From assembly GCF_000226255.1 (NCBI RefSeq), contig NZ_AGFG01000001.1:1-45377 (forward strand): 45,377 bases of DNA, given 5' to 3'. Origin of the DNA: Desulfovibrio sp. A2 (GTDB lineage Bacteria; Desulfobacterota; Desulfovibrionia; Desulfovibrionales; Desulfovibrionaceae). Shown piece after piece: positions 24,819 to 36,793 of this stretch. The position numbers and the translations under genes were made by a program. The notes below the pieces were generated by a model. The model was not told where the DNA came from. It worked only from the letters and a program-made list of their open reading frames with translations, and searched no databases. How positions within the stretch are numbered: the stretch's first letter is position 1; each line of letters begins with the position of its first letter.

Positions 24819-24847
24819 AAAAGGGAGGCGCCTTGCGGCGCCTCCCC
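24819..24847 (-). terminator. Intrinsic terminator of sat
   Basis: On the minus strand GGGAGGCGCC, a GCAA loop and GGCGCCTCCC (24837-24846 and 24823-24832 on the plus strand) are followed by TTTTCC. It starts about 30 nt after the sat stop. Confidence 0.85.
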
Positions 24848-24876
24848 GATGTAGCGTGCGTTGAAGCGGCCGGGGC

Positions 24877-26163
24877 CTACTTCATCACGGAGCCGGAAGC
24901 GGCCTGCTGCATCTTGACTTCGACCTTTTCGGTCAGGCCTTCGTAGTAGGCGCGCAGGATTTCCAGCACTTCGTCGCGGCCGAAGTGGTCGGCCACGGGG
25001 GCGCCGTCGGACAGGGCCTTGCGCAGCTTGGTGCCGGAGAGGATGACGCGGTCTTCCTTGCCGTGCGGGCAGGTACGCAGGGAGGCCATGCCGTCGCACT
25101 TGTAGCAGTAGAAGGTCCAGTCGATCTTCAGCGGGGTGCAGATCAGGGCCTTGCCGGGTTCGGGGCAGGCTTCGTTGACGTAGGGGATCTTGTCGAAGAT
25201 GGTCTGAGCTTCGAACATGCCGTAGAAGTCGCCCACGCCGGCGTGGTCACGGCCGATGATCATGCGGTTGATGCCGTAGTTCTGGCGGAAGGTGGCGTGC
25301 AGCAGGCCTTCGCGGGGACCGGCGTAGCGCATGTCCAGGGGGTAGCCAGCCTGGATGACGTTCTGCTTCACGAAGTACTTTTCGACCAGGGTGTCGATGC
25401 ACTTCACGCGCACTTCGGCGGGGATGTCGCCGGGCTTCAGGGCGCCCACCAGGGAGTGGATGACCACGCCGTCGCACACTTCGATGGCGATCTTGGCCAG
25501 GAATTCGTGCGAACGGTGCATGGGGTTGCGCAGCTGCAGGGCGGCGACGTTGGCCCAGCCGCGTTCTTCCATTTCGGCGCGCAGTTCGGCGGGGCGCTTG
25601 TACACGCCAGCGAACTTGGTGGGGAAGTCACCTTCGGACAGCACCTTGACGGGGCCGGCGACGTTGAATTCCTTCTGTTCCATCACCATCTTCACGCCGG
25701 GGTGGTCTTCGAGCGCCACTTCCCAGAACTTCTGGGAGTCGGGGCCTTCGCCCTTGAAGACGAGCTCGCATTCCCACTTCTTGTCGGCTTCGGTCATTTC
25801 GTAGATTTCTTCGATCTTCATGGTGGCGAAGGTTTCACCCTTGCGCACCAGGGCCACTTCGTCGCCCACCTTGACGGCGGCGGCGTCTTCCTTGGAGATG
25901 TCCATGGTCACCGGCACGGGCCAGAAGGTGCCGTCGGCGGTGGTCATCTTTTCGCAGACGCTCTTCCAGTCGGCCTTCTTCATGAAGCCGTTCAGCGGAG
26001 AGAAGCCGCCGATGCCCATCATGATGAGGTCGCCCTTGGTGCGCGAGCTGATTTCGATCTGCTTCAGGCCAGCGGCCTTCTTGAGTTCGGCTTCGCGGGC
26101 GGCGCCTTCGAGCAGGCAGCAGACGAGGCCCTTACCACCATGAGGGGGAACCAGCTTGGACAT
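24877..26163 (-). CDS. sat: Sulfate adenylyltransferase (ATP sulfurylase)
   Basis: 428 residues from the ATG at 26163. GGAGGA lies 8 nt upstream; a longer frame to 26202 has no such site. The enzyme activates sulfate with ATP to adenosine-5'-phosphosulfate, the obligatory first step of dissimilatory sulfate reduction. Signature motifs are intact: [11 protein letters not shown] at 210-220 and GRDHAG at 304-309. A Cys-rich segment (CYKCDG at 353-358, then CPHGKEDR from 365) is of the zinc-ribbon type seen in homo-oligomeric prokaryotic Sat. There is no APS-kinase domain, as expected for a respiratory enzyme. The gene is monocistronic with its own terminator, and the upstream region carries a Rex-like operator. 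The aprAB and qmo genes are not in this window. Confidence 0.97.
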   Translation of the reverse strand: MSKLVPPHGGKGLVCCLLEGAAREAELKKAAGLKQIEISSRTKGDLIMMGIGGFSPLNGFMKKADWKSVCEKMTTADGTFWPVPVTMDISKEDAAAVKVGDEVALVRKGETFATMKIEEIYEMTEADKKWECELVFKGEGPDSQKFWEVALEDHPGVKMVMEQKEFNVAGPVKVLSEGDFPTKFAGVYKRPAELRAEMEERGWANVAALQLRNPMHRSHEFLAKIAIEVCDGVVIHSLVGALKPGDIPAEVRVKCIDTLVEKYFVKQNVIQAGYPLDMRYAGPREGLLHATFRQNYGINRMIIGRDHAGVGDFYGMFEAQTIFDKIPYVNEACPEPGKALICTPLKIDWTFYCYKCDGMASLRTCPHGKEDRVILSGTKLRKALSDGAPVADHFGRDEVLEILRAYYEGLTEKVEVKMQQAASGSVMK

Positions 26164-26202
26164 ACCTTCCATCCTCCAAATGAATGAATGTGTTGTTGCC
26201 AT

Positions 26203-26226
26203 GGCGCGCCGCTTATGGGCGGCGCC
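26203..26226 (-). promoter_or_regulatory. Hairpin in the sat 5' leader
   Basis: GGCGCGCCGC (26203-26212) and GCGGCGCC (26219-26226) form an 8-bp stem with one bulged G, about 40 nt before the sat start codon. It may influence message stability or translation; no known riboswitch is recognised. Confidence 0.35.
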
Positions 26227-26308
26227 TACGAAAAAGCTGCTCTCGTGAGAGAGGCGCGCGGAAGCGGCGGTGCATTCGGGAGTGCAAGTCGCCGTTCACG
26301 AATCCCTC

Positions 26309-26334
26309 TTGTGAAATATTTTACATAATGTCAA
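26309..26334 (-). promoter_or_regulatory. Rex-like operator next to the sat -35 box
   Basis: The plus strand reads TTGTGAAATATTTTACAT at 26309-26326. Compared with the Rex consensus TTGTGAANNNNTTCACAA, 12 of 14 defined positions match. On the minus strand a perfect -35 TTGACA lies at 26329-26334, only 2 nt upstream of the operator, so a bound repressor would cover the core promoter. I could not place a convincing -10 box 17 nt downstream. Rex is an NADH-sensing repressor reported to act on sat in Desulfovibrio vulgaris. Confidence 0.65.
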
Positions 26335-27375
26335 GCGGCAAATGGGAGAAAAGCGTCAGGTCGCTGATTTTGCGCCAGCAGGGGCGCGTCGGCCAAGGCG
26401 TCGGACGCCGTTGTGATAAGGTGCCGGATTGCGTGGCGCGCGCGGGGCAAGGGGGGGGGGCGTTGGGCGGCTCCGGCATGTGAGCGCCGACATGGAGCGG
26501 TGGGGCACGACAAGGGGATTGCGTTCCCCCGGTTGGTGGCAGGCGGCGGGCGTAGGCGGCGAACGTGCCTGCAACATCCTGAAATCACGGGTTGAAAGCA
26601 AAGGGGTTATGCTTGGGGTCGGTTCCCGTGAGCGGCCGGGCGCCTTCGGCGCATCCCGTGCCTTGCGTGGTGACGAGGGCGTGTCGTTTGGGTTGTGACA
26701 AAATGACCAAGGGTGGGGCGACTGCCCGAGCGCTCTGCGCGGTTGACGGTTTCTGCGTGGCTGGAAGGGGTGGGCGCGCGGCAGGTGCGAGGGGGCGACG
26801 CGACGGACGTTGCCCGTGTCGGGGTGCGTGTCGTGTGTCGCGGCGCGGATCATGCCGAGGGCTGTGTGGCTGGAGGGAGGAGTGGGGGCAGGGCAGGTGC
26901 CGGGCAACTGCGGGGACATCATACATATAGACGTGCTTCGCGGACGGCGGGTTGGCGTGCCGCGAAATCCTGGTCTTCGCAACTGGGCGCACCTCCAGCG
27001 CTAACCGCCCCGCGCCATCCGCCCTCGGCGGGGGGGGGGGGGGGCGGGTGCCGCGAGCCCGAGAGGTTCGTGTGGCGGGTGCATCAACCATGGAGCAACA
27101 ACGCGATATGCCTGAGGGCTGCATGGGGAGAGGGGGGGGCGCGGCCGCGTGCGCAGATGCGTCCGGAACTCCGCATGGAAAAAACTTGTCCATTCGTCGG
27201 AAAGGGAGTACATGACTTGGGTTCAGGACCATGGTGGGCGATTTTGCGGGGATGCTTGGCTGCTGGAACCCCGCCCCACCGGAGCGCTTGCGGCGCGTCC
27301 GGTAGCCCGTGTGACCGTGAGTTCGGCGCGGACCAGCCCAACAGGTGATCTCGGGCGGGCTCCGTATCGTGTTGC
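26335..27375. other. 1-kb gene-free spacer with poly-G tracts
   Basis: No open frame here has a ribosome site together with protein-like composition; the longer ones are Arg/Pro/Ala-rich reading shadows of GC-rich DNA. Three guanine runs stand out: 10 G at 26451-26460, 15 G at 27030-27044 and 8 G at 27132-27139. The spacer separates the divergent sat and str transcription units. I find no tRNA, terminator pair or clear repeat family within it. Confidence 0.5.
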
Positions 27376-27404
27376 TTGACAACCGTCAGGCGCTGGGCTA
27401 TGCC
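27376..27404 (+). promoter_or_regulatory. Sigma-70 promoter of the str operon
   Basis: A perfect -35 TTGACA (27376-27381), a 17-nt spacer and -10 TATGCC (27399-27404) lie about 50 nt before the rpsL start codon. Confidence 0.65.
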
Positions 27405-27452
27405 CATGCGCCTTTACCGATTGTTTCCGATCCACTTTCACGGAGGAGCAGA

Positions 27453-27824
27453 ATGCCCACTATCAACCAGCTCATTCGCAAAGAGCGCAAAGCGGTGCTG
27501 AAGCGGAAGAAGACCCCCGCTCTCCAGGCCTGCCCGCAGCGCCGTGGCGTGTGCACCCGCGTGTACACCACCACCCCGAAGAAGCCCAACTCCGCCTTGC
27601 GTAAGGTTGCCCGCGTGCGCCTCACCAACGGTATCGAAGTTACCGCCTACATTCCCGGTGAAGGCCACAACCTGCAGGAACACTCGGTCGTCATGATCCG
27701 CGGCGGCCGCGTGAAAGACTTGCCCGGTGTCCGTTACCACATCGTGCGCGGCACCCTCGACACTGCCGGCGTGCAGGACCGTCGCCAGGGCCGTTCCAAG
27801 TACGGCGCCAAGCGTCCCAAATAG
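27453..27824 (+). CDS. rpsL: 30S ribosomal protein S12
   Basis: 123 residues from the ATG at 27453, preceded by CGGAGGAG. S12 lies at the decoding centre. The conserved loop [16 protein letters not shown] contains the Lys that is mutated in streptomycin-resistant strains (wild-type here), and the second loop [10 protein letters not shown] is also intact. It opens the str operon (rpsL-rpsG-fusA); rpoBC is not directly upstream. Confidence 0.98.
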
Positions 27825-27839
27825 CAAGGGAGTATTTCG

Positions 27840-28310
27840 ATGCCTCGTAAAGGACCCGTCCCCAGACGTGAGATTTTGCCCGATCCGGTGTACAACAGCC
27901 GGCTGGCCGCCCGTTTCATCAACCGCCTGATGTATGACGGCAAGAAGGGCGTGGCGGAAAAGCTTTTCTACAAGTCGCTCGAAACCCTGGGCGAAAAGAC
28001 CGGCGAAGAACCCCTGAAGGCGTTCGAACGCGCCGTCGAGTCCGTGAAGCCGCACCTTGAAGTGAAGGCCCGCCGCGTGGGCGGCGCCACCTACCAGGTG
28101 CCCATGGACGTGCGCCCCGACCGTCAGGTCTCGCTGGCCATTCGCTGGCTGATCAACTACGCGCGTTCGCGTGGCGAGAAGGGCATGTCCGCGAAGCTTT
28201 CCGCCGAACTCATCGACGCCTTCAACAGCCGCGGCGGCGCCGTGAAGAAGAAGGAAGACACCCACCGCATGGCCGAAGCCAACAAGGCCTTCGCCCATTA
28301 CCGCTGGTAG
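27840..28310 (+). CDS. rpsG: 30S ribosomal protein S7
   Basis: 156 residues, standard length. It begins [18 protein letters not shown] and contains the conserved [20 protein letters not shown] segment. S7 binds the 3' major domain of 16S rRNA and starts head assembly; in many bacteria it also represses its own operon. It lies 15 nt after rpsL. Confidence 0.98.
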   Translation: MPRKGPVPRREILPDPVYNSRLAARFINRLMYDGKKGVAEKLFYKSLETLGEKTGEEPLKAFERAVESVKPHLEVKARRVGGATYQVPMDVRPDRQVSLAIRWLINYARSRGEKGMSAKLSAELIDAFNSRGGAVKKKEDTHRMAEANKAFAHYRW

Positions 28311-28328
28311 AGCGCCGGAGTAGCCATC

Positions 28329-30404
<2,076 letters not shown>

Positions 30405-30465
30405 GCCCTTCGCTCCGCGCCCCCGTGCGCGGTCGGGGCCATCGGTAAAGGCCTCTGTTGAAAGC

Positions 30466-30496
30466 AAGGCCCCGGGTTTTTCCCGGGGCCTTTTTT
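30466..30496 (+). terminator. Strong intrinsic terminator after fusA
   Basis: AAGGCCCCGGG (30466-30476), a five-T loop and CCCGGGGCC (30482-30490) are followed by six T residues, so the str and S10 operons are transcribed separately. Confidence 0.92.
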
Positions 30497-30505
30497 CAAA
30501 AGTTC

Positions 30506-30534
30506 TTGACGGCGGTGGGGCGGTGGGGTAAAGA
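30506..30534 (+). promoter_or_regulatory. Candidate distal promoter of the S10 operon
   Basis: TTGACG (30506-30511), a 17-nt spacer and TAAAGA (30529-30534), just after the fusA terminator. Its distance to rpsJ (about 640 nt) implies a very long leader if it is used for that operon. Confidence 0.45.
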
Positions 30535-31177
30535 ATCCACTCGCGCCGGTTCTCCGGAGCAAAAAAGTTGCCCCCTGTAACGGCAGGGGAAGGACGGGTC
30601 GAGCCTGTCCTGATGTGTTCGGCGCAAGCCGGGCTTTGACATTTGCAGGCGTTACCGAATGCCGCAAATATGTCATGCCGTTCCAGTCCGTCGTTAACAC
30701 TGTCGTTGGCGGGCTGTAAGGTACTGTACTTGCGGGGCGCAATGCGCCCTATTCGGTGACCCCTGTGGACCACCTGCACTCGCCGGAGCATGCTCCGGCC
30801 TGGGCCAGGCTGGCGACAACATGGGTGATCTTCCCGGACGGCGACCGCGTAGCGGAGCCGGGCGGTGACGAGAAGGCCTTTGGGTGTGCCAGCTGGCTCC
30901 CCCCTCCCGCCTTTCTCTCCATCGCTCCCCAAATCCTCGAAGATCACGGCACGCCGTCCCCCGCTGAACGGCAAGCCGCCATGGCGTCATATGCCACCTG
31001 CGCCCGCGTCGCGGAAGCGGCGTCCGGGTATAGCGTAGCACCGGATGCTTATGGCGGGTCTCGGTGTGCCGCCACCGAACGTGAGGAACTCTGCACCCGA
31101 CACGCCTGCCTCTCACCTCATGGCAGTCAGGCGCTGGACGGCAAGGGTACGTTTGCCAGATAACGGAGTAATCAACA
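30535..31177 (+). other. Long spacer before rpsJ with promoter and palindromes
   Basis: This spacer sits where tuf is usually found. It contains a second candidate promoter TTAACA (30694-30699), 17 nt, TAAGGT (30717-30722). An interrupted repeat pairs TGACATTTGC at 30637 with GCAAATATGTCA ending at 30675. A perfect 18-bp palindrome, GCCGGAGCATGCTCCGGC, lies at 30782-30799. An open frame of 135 codons at 30756-31163 has no ribosome site and unlikely composition, so I do not call it. The region may hold an autoregulatory r-protein leader. Confidence 0.45.
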
Positions 31178-31495
<318 letters not shown>

Positions 31496-31507
31496 TGAGA
31501 GGAAGTC

Positions 31508-32137
31508 ATGGCTGAGAAATTGGGTATCCTGGGTCGCAAGGTCGGCATGACCCGCATTTTCGCCAGTGATGGTTCCGCCGTGGCTGTTACGGTCATCCAG
31601 GCCGGTCCCTGTCCGGTCATCCAGGTCCGCAACGGCGAAACCGACGGCTACGACGCCGTGCAGATCGCCTTCGAGGAAGCCAAGGAAAAGCACACCACCA
31701 AGCCCGCCCGTGGCCACTTCGCCAAGGCCGGCAAGGGTCTTTTCCGCAATCTCCGCGAAATCCGCCTGGAAGCGCCCGCCGAATTCGAAGTCGGCCAGGA
31801 ACTCACCGTGTCCCTGTTCGCCGCCGGCGAAAAGGTGAAGGTGACCGGCACCAGCATAGGCAAGGGGTACCAGGGCGTCATGCGCCGCTGGAACTTCGCC
31901 GGTTCCAAGGATACGCACGGCTGCGAAAAGGTGCATCGTTCCGGTGGTTCCATCGGTAACAACACCTTCCCCGGCCACGTGTTCAAGGGCAAGAAGATGG
32001 CTGGCCACTGGGGTGACGAGCGCGTGACGGTCAAGAATCTCGAGATCGTCGACATCCGCGCCGAAGACAACGTCATTCTGGTGAAGGGCGCCGTTCCCGG
32101 CCCCAAGAACGGCCTCGTCCTGGTGCGCAAGCAGTAA
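31508..32137 (+). CDS. rplC: 50S ribosomal protein L3
   Basis: 209 residues. It starts [19 protein letters not shown] and has the conserved tentacle region [15 protein letters not shown] and [20 protein letters not shown], which reaches toward the peptidyl transferase centre. GAGGAAG precedes the start. Confidence 0.98.
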   Translation: MAEKLGILGRKVGMTRIFASDGSAVAVTVIQAGPCPVIQVRNGETDGYDAVQIAFEEAKEKHTTKPARGHFAKAGKGLFRNLREIRLEAPAEFEVGQELTVSLFAAGEKVKVTGTSIGKGYQGVMRRWNFAGSKDTHGCEKVHRSGGSIGNNTFPGHVFKGKKMAGHWGDERVTVKNLEIVDIRAEDNVILVKGAVPGPKNGLVLVRKQ

Positions 32138-32155
32138 CGAAATGAGGATGATCAC

Positions 32156-32776
32156 ATGGCTGTGGTGAAAGTATACGATCAGGACAAGAAGGAAGCCGGC
32201 GAACTGACGCTCGCTCCCGAGGTGTTCGAGGTCGAGGTGAAGCCTGAGATTCTCAATCTCGTGGTCCGTGCGCACCGCGCCGGGCTGCGCTCCGGCACCC
32301 ATGCCACCAAGACCCGCGCCTTCGTTTCCGGTGGCGGCGCGAAGCCCTGGCGCCAGAAAGGCACCGGCCGCGCCCGTTCCGGTTCGAACCGCTCGCCCAT
32401 CTGGCGTGGCGGGGCCGTGATTTTCGGCCCCCAGCCCCGCGAGTACGGCTTCAAGATCAACAAGAAGGTCCGCCAGCTGGCGCTCAAGATGGCGCTCAGC
32501 TCGCGGCTTGCCGGCGAGAACCTGATGGTGGTCAAGGGCATCGAACTGCCCGGGATCAAGACCAAGCTGTTCGCCAAGGTGGCCGACACCCTGGGCCTTT
32601 CGAAGGCCCTGGTTATCACCGCCGACGAGAACACCACCCTCGCCCTTTCGGCCCGCAACATTCCCGGCATCACCCTGATCACCGCCGACCAGCTCAGCGT
32701 CTACGAGATTCTGAAGCACCCGAAGCTGGTGATGTTCGAGGGCGCCGTCGAATCCGTCCAGGCCAGGCTGAAGTAG
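32156..32776 (+). CDS. rplD: 50S ribosomal protein L4
   Basis: 206 residues. The exit-tunnel loop is visible as KPWRQKGTGRARSGSNRSPI. In gamma-proteobacteria L4 represses the S10 operon by attenuation; whether this holds here cannot be seen from the sequence. It lies 18 nt after rplC. Confidence 0.98.
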   Translation: MAVVKVYDQDKKEAGELTLAPEVFEVEVKPEILNLVVRAHRAGLRSGTHATKTRAFVSGGGAKPWRQKGTGRARSGSNRSPIWRGGAVIFGPQPREYGFKINKKVRQLALKMALSSRLAGENLMVVKGIELPGIKTKLFAKVADTLGLSKALVITADENTTLALSARNIPGITLITADQLSVYEILKHPKLVMFEGAVESVQARLK

Positions 32777-32787
32777 GGAGGATGGTC

Positions 32788-33078
32788 ATGGATTATACCC
32801 AGATTCTCGTGAAGCCCCTGGTGTCCGAAAAGGCCACCTTCGTGAAGGAACAGGCCCAGCAGGTCGTGTTCTTCGTGAACCCCCGGGCCAACAAGATCGA
32901 AATCAAGAAGGCCGTCGAAGCCGCCTTCAAGGTCAAGGTGACCGACGTCAACGTCATCACCAAGAAGCCTTCCGACAAGGTCCGCCAGGGCCGCGTCGTG
33001 GGCCGGATCTCCGGCTGCAAGAAGGCTTACGTGACCCTGGCTCCCGGCGAAAAAATCGAATTCTTCGAGGGAGTGTAA
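32788..33078 (+). CDS. rplW: 50S ribosomal protein L23
   Basis: 96 residues. The ATG at 32788 is chosen over the one at 32782 because GGGAGG (32776-32781) is then 6 nt away rather than touching. L23 lies at the tunnel exit and is the docking site for trigger factor and SRP. Segments YTQILVKPLVSEKAT and GRISGCKKAYVTLAPGEKIE are typical. Confidence 0.97.
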   Translation: MDYTQILVKPLVSEKATFVKEQAQQVVFFVNPRANKIEIKKAVEAAFKVKVTDVNVITKKPSDKVRQGRVVGRISGCKKAYVTLAPGEKIEFFEGV

Positions 33079-33081
33079 GCA

Positions 33082-33912
33082 ATGGCTGTTCGCAAGCTGA
33101 AACCGACATCTCCCGGTCGCCGCTTCCAGACCGTCTCGGATTTCGAGGAAGTCACCAGGAGCACGCCCGAGAAGTCCCTTACCGAGGGGCTGACCAAGAA
33201 GAGCGGCCGCAACAACAACGGCCGCGTGACCATGCGTCGCCGTGGCGGCGGTCACAAGCGTCTGTACCGTATCATCGACTTCCGTCGTAACAAGCTCGGC
33301 ATCACGGCCACGGTCGCTCACATCGAGTACGACCCCAACCGTACCGCCCGCATCGCGCTGCTGCACTACGCGGACGGCGAGAAGCGCTACATCCTCGCCC
33401 CGCTCGGCATCAAGCAGGGCGACATGGTGCAGGCTGGCGAAGGCGCGGACATCAAGCCCGGCAACGCCATGCCCATGGCCCGCATCCCCGTCGGCACCGT
33501 GCTGCACAACATCGAGCTCTACCCCGGCCGTGGCGGCCAGTTCTGCCGCGCCGCCGGCACCTACGCCCAGCTGGTGGCCAAGGAAGGCAAGTACGCCCTC
33601 CTGCGCATGCCTTCGGGCGAAGTGCGCAAGGTGCTCGCCGCCTGCTGCGCCACCATCGGCCAGGTCGGCAACGTGAACCACGAGAACATCTCGCTGGGCA
33701 AGGCGGGCCGCAATCGCTGGCTCGGCCGTCGTCCCAAGGTCCGCGGCGTCGCCATGAACCCCATCGACCACCCGTTGGGTGGTGGTGAAGGCCGCAGCTC
33801 CGGCGGTCGCCATCCGGTGACCCCGTGGGGCGTGCCCACCAAGGGGTACAAGACCCGCGATCGCAAGAAGGCTTCCTCGAAGCTTATCGTCAAGCGTCGC
33901 GGTCAGAAGTAG
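33082..33912 (+). CDS. rplB: 50S ribosomal protein L2
   Basis: 276 residues, standard length. Contains [20 protein letters not shown] and the conserved C-terminal [20 protein letters not shown], with the His needed for peptidyl transferase activity. L2 contacts 23S rRNA at the subunit interface. Confidence 0.98.
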   Translation: MAVRKLKPTSPGRRFQTVSDFEEVTRSTPEKSLTEGLTKKSGRNNNGRVTMRRRGGGHKRLYRIIDFRRNKLGITATVAHIEYDPNRTARIALLHYADGEKRYILAPLGIKQGDMVQAGEGADIKPGNAMPMARIPVGTVLHNIELYPGRGGQFCRAAGTYAQLVAKEGKYALLRMPSGEVRKVLAACCATIGQVGNVNHENISLGKAGRNRWLGRRPKVRGVAMNPIDHPLGGGEGRSSGGRHPVTPWGVPTKGYKTRDRKKASSKLIVKRRGQK

Positions 33913-33921
33913 GAGTAGAGC

Positions 33922-34203
33922 ATGCCCAGATCCCTGAAGAAAGGTCCGTTCATAGACGACCATCTGATCAAGAAAGTGGAATTGGCCGTGTCGAACAGCG
34001 ACCGCCGCGTCATCAAGACGTGGTCGCGTCGGTCCACCATCGCTCCCGAGATGGTCGGCCTGACGTTCGCGGTCCACAATGGGAAGAAGTTCATTCCCGT
34101 GTTCGTCACCGAGAACATGGTGGGTCACAAGCTGGGCGAATTCGCCCCGACCCGCACGTTCTACGGGCATGCCGCGGACAAGAAGAGCAAAGCAAAGAAG
34201 TAG
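33922..34203 (+). CDS. rpsS: 30S ribosomal protein S19
   Basis: 93 residues, starting [20 protein letters not shown] and with the conserved [20 protein letters not shown]. It forms a complex with S13 in the 30S head. AGGAG precedes the start. Confidence 0.98.
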   Translation: MPRSLKKGPFIDDHLIKKVELAVSNSDRRVIKTWSRRSTIAPEMVGLTFAVHNGKKFIPVFVTENMVGHKLGEFAPTRTFYGHAADKKSKAKK

Positions 34204-34215
34204 TGGGTGAATCCG

Positions 34216-34554
34216 ATGGAATCGAGAGCCACCGCGAAATTCATGCGTGTGTCGCCGCGTAAGGCCCGCCTGGTCGCCAAGAACGTGAACGGGCTGCCTG
34301 TCGAAGACGCCATGAATATCCTGAAGTTCACGCCCAACAAGCCCGCCGACATCATCTTCGGCGTGCTGCGTTCCGCCCTCGCCAACGCCGAGCAACTGCC
34401 CGGCATCGACGTGGACGCCATGGTCGTGAAGCAGATCGTCATCAACGAAGGCCCCACCTGGAAGCGGTTTCTTCCGCGTGCGCAGGGTCGCGCCACCAAG
34501 ATTCGGAAGCGTACCAGCCACATCACCGTGATTCTCGCAGAAGGGCAGGAATAG
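34216..34554 (+). CDS. rplV: 50S ribosomal protein L22
   Basis: 112 residues from the ATG at 34216, with GGGTGA 5 nt upstream; a GTG at 34207 lies nearly on the rpsS stop and is less likely. L22 lines the exit tunnel. Segments KFMRVSPRKARLVA and the extended hairpin AQGRATKIRKRTSHITVIL, a site of macrolide-resistance mutations in other species, are intact. Confidence 0.97.
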   Translation: MESRATAKFMRVSPRKARLVAKNVNGLPVEDAMNILKFTPNKPADIIFGVLRSALANAEQLPGIDVDAMVVKQIVINEGPTWKRFLPRAQGRATKIRKRTSHITVILAEGQE

Positions 34555-34555
34555 G

Positions 34556-35198
<643 letters not shown>

Positions 35199-35199
<1 letters not shown>

Positions 35200-35612
35200 T
35201 GCTGAGCCCCAGAAAGGTTAAATTCCGCAAGTGGCAGAAGGGCCGTCTGCGTGGCATGGCCACCCGCGGCGCCACTGTCTCCTTCGGTGATATCGGCCTC
35301 AAGGCAGTAGAACACGGCAAGCTGTCCAGCCAGCAGATCGAGGCCGCCCGTATCGCCATGATGCGCCACATCAAGCGCGGCGGTAAGGTCTGGATCCGTA
35401 TCTTCCCCGACCATCCGGTCACCGCCAAGCCCCTCGAAACCCGCCAGGGTTCCGGTAAGGGCGCCCCGGTGGGCTGGTGCGCTCCGGTGAAGCCGGGCCG
35501 CGTGCTTTACGAAATCAAGGGCGTCAGCCTGGAGCTGGCCAAGGAAGCTCTGACGCGCGCCGCCCACAAGCTCCCCATCAAGACGACCATTGTCGTGCGG
35601 GAGGGCCTCTAG
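35199..35612 (+). CDS. rplP: 50S ribosomal protein L16
   Basis: 137 residues, starting [20 protein letters not shown] and with [20 protein letters not shown] and [21 protein letters not shown]16 helps position tRNA near the peptidyl transferase centre. The start codon overlaps the rpsC stop (TAATG), which implies coupled translation. Confidence 0.98.
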
Positions 35613-35613
35613 A

Positions 35614-35799
35614 ATGAACGCCGCAGAACTGAGAAAGCTCAGCGCTGAACAGCTCAAGGACAAGTTGGCCGAATCCCGCAAGGAACTGTTCGATCTGCGT
35701 TTCCGCCACGCCACCGCGCAGTTGGAGAAGACCTCCAACCTCCCGGCGACCAAGCGCGAGATCGCCCGGATTCTGACCATCCTGAAGGAAAAGGGGTAA
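35614..35799 (+). CDS. rpmC: 50S ribosomal protein L29
   Basis: 61 residues, two helices ([20 protein letters not shown] and the basic second helix). The ATG at 35614 is one base after the rplP stop with GGAGG inside rplP; the frame is open further upstream within rplP but without reason to start there. L29 sits at the tunnel exit beside L23. Confidence 0.96.
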   Translation: MNAAELRKLSAEQLKDKLAESRKELFDLRFRHATAQLEKTSNLPATKREIARILTILKEKG

Positions 35800-35803
35800 G
35801 CCC

Positions 35804-36070
35804 ATGTCCGAAGAACTGATGAACCGCAAGGGCAGGGTGCTCACCGGGATCGTCGTCAGCGACAAGAACGACAAGACCATCGTCGTTCGCGTCGAAACGC
35901 TGGTGCAGCATCCCCTGCTGAAGAAGTACGTGCGCCGCCGCAACAAGTTCACCGCTCACGATCCCCAGAACGAGTGCGGCATCGGCGACAAGGTGAAGAT
36001 CATCGAGTACCGTCCGCTCAGCCGCAACAAGCGCTGGCATCTGGTCTCCATTCTCGAAAAAGCCGTGTAG
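35804..36070 (+). CDS. rpsQ: 30S ribosomal protein S17
   Basis: 88 residues of OB-fold type: [20 protein letters not shown] and [20 protein letters not shown]. It is a primary binder of the 16S 5' domain. It lies 4 nt after rpmC. Confidence 0.97.
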   Translation: MSEELMNRKGRVLTGIVVSDKNDKTIVVRVETLVQHPLLKKYVRRRNKFTAHDPQNECGIGDKVKIIEYRPLSRNKRWHLVSILEKAV

Positions 36071-36079
36071 GGGTTTGCG

Positions 36080-36448
36080 ATGATCCAGGTAGAATCCACG
36101 CTGCAGGTGGCGGACAATTCCGGTGCGAAGAAAGTCGCGTGCATCAAGGTGCTCGGCGGCTCCAAGCGCCGCTACGCCACCGTGGGCGACATCGTCGTCG
36201 TTTCCGTGAAGGAAGCCCTGCCGCACTGCAAGGTGAAGAAGGGCGACGTGATGCAGGCCGTCATCGTGCGCACCCGCAAGGAAGTCCGCCGCGTCGACGG
36301 TTCGTACATCAAGTTCGATTCCAATGCGGCCGTGCTGCTGAACAAGCAGGGCGAGCCGGTGGGCACCCGCATCTTCGGCCCTGTTGCCCGTGAACTGCGC
36401 GGCAAGAACTTCATGAAGATCGTGTCGCTGGCGCCCGAAGTGCTCTAG
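36080..36448 (+). CDS. rplN: 50S ribosomal protein L14
   Basis: 122 residues, starting [20 protein letters not shown] and ending with [20 protein letters not shown]. It contributes to an intersubunit bridge and is the target of the silencing factor RsfS. First gene of the classical spc operon, here continuous with S10. Confidence 0.98.
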
Positions 36449-36458
36449 GAGCCCAGAA

Positions 36459-36782
36459 ATGAAACAGTTCCGCATCCGCAAGGACGACAAAGTGGTCGTC
36501 ATCGCCGGCAAGGACAAGGGCAAGATCGGCAAGGTAATCAAGGTCCTTCCCAAGAAGGACGGCGTGCTTGTCGAGAAGGTCAACATGGTCAAGCGCCACA
36601 TGCGCGCCAATCCGTACCGGCAGCAGCCGGGCGGTATCATCGAGAAGGAGATGCCTGTCGACATCTCCAACGTGATGGTGATGTGCGATGCGTGCGCCAA
36701 GGCCACCAAGGTGGGCTACCGCTACACCGAGGACGGCAAGAAAGTTCGCTTCTGCAAGAAGTGCAACGAAATCATCGGATAG
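36459..36782 (+). CDS. rplX: 50S ribosomal protein L24
   Basis: 107 residues. The KOW segment [20 protein letters not shown] is at the N-terminus. The C-terminus carries two CxxC pairs (CDAC and CKKC), a zinc-ribbon-like tail found in many but not all bacterial L24 proteins. L24 is an early 50S assembly initiator. Confidence 0.97.
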   Translation: MKQFRIRKDDKVVVIAGKDKGKIGKVIKVLPKKDGVLVEKVNMVKRHMRANPYRQQPGGIIEKEMPVDISNVMVMCDACAKATKVGYRYTEDGKKVRFCKKCNEIIG

Positions 36783-36793
36783 GGTGAGAGACG

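Noticed and set aside
24819..24847. 10-bp perfect palindromic arms near the sat 3' end as a possible repeat or CRISPR-like unit
   Set aside because: A single copy, followed by TTTT on the sat strand at the right distance from the stop: an ordinary terminator. No CRISPR array is visible anywhere in the window.
26356..26982. Long minus-strand open frames in the sat-rpsL spacer
   Set aside because: Arg/Pro/Ser-rich sequence typical of non-coding GC-rich DNA, with no ribosome site and no recognisable motif.
30756..31163. 135-codon open frame in the spacer before rpsJ
   Set aside because: No ribosome site, composition unlike the neighbours, spans the palindrome at 30782-30799 and matches no family I know.
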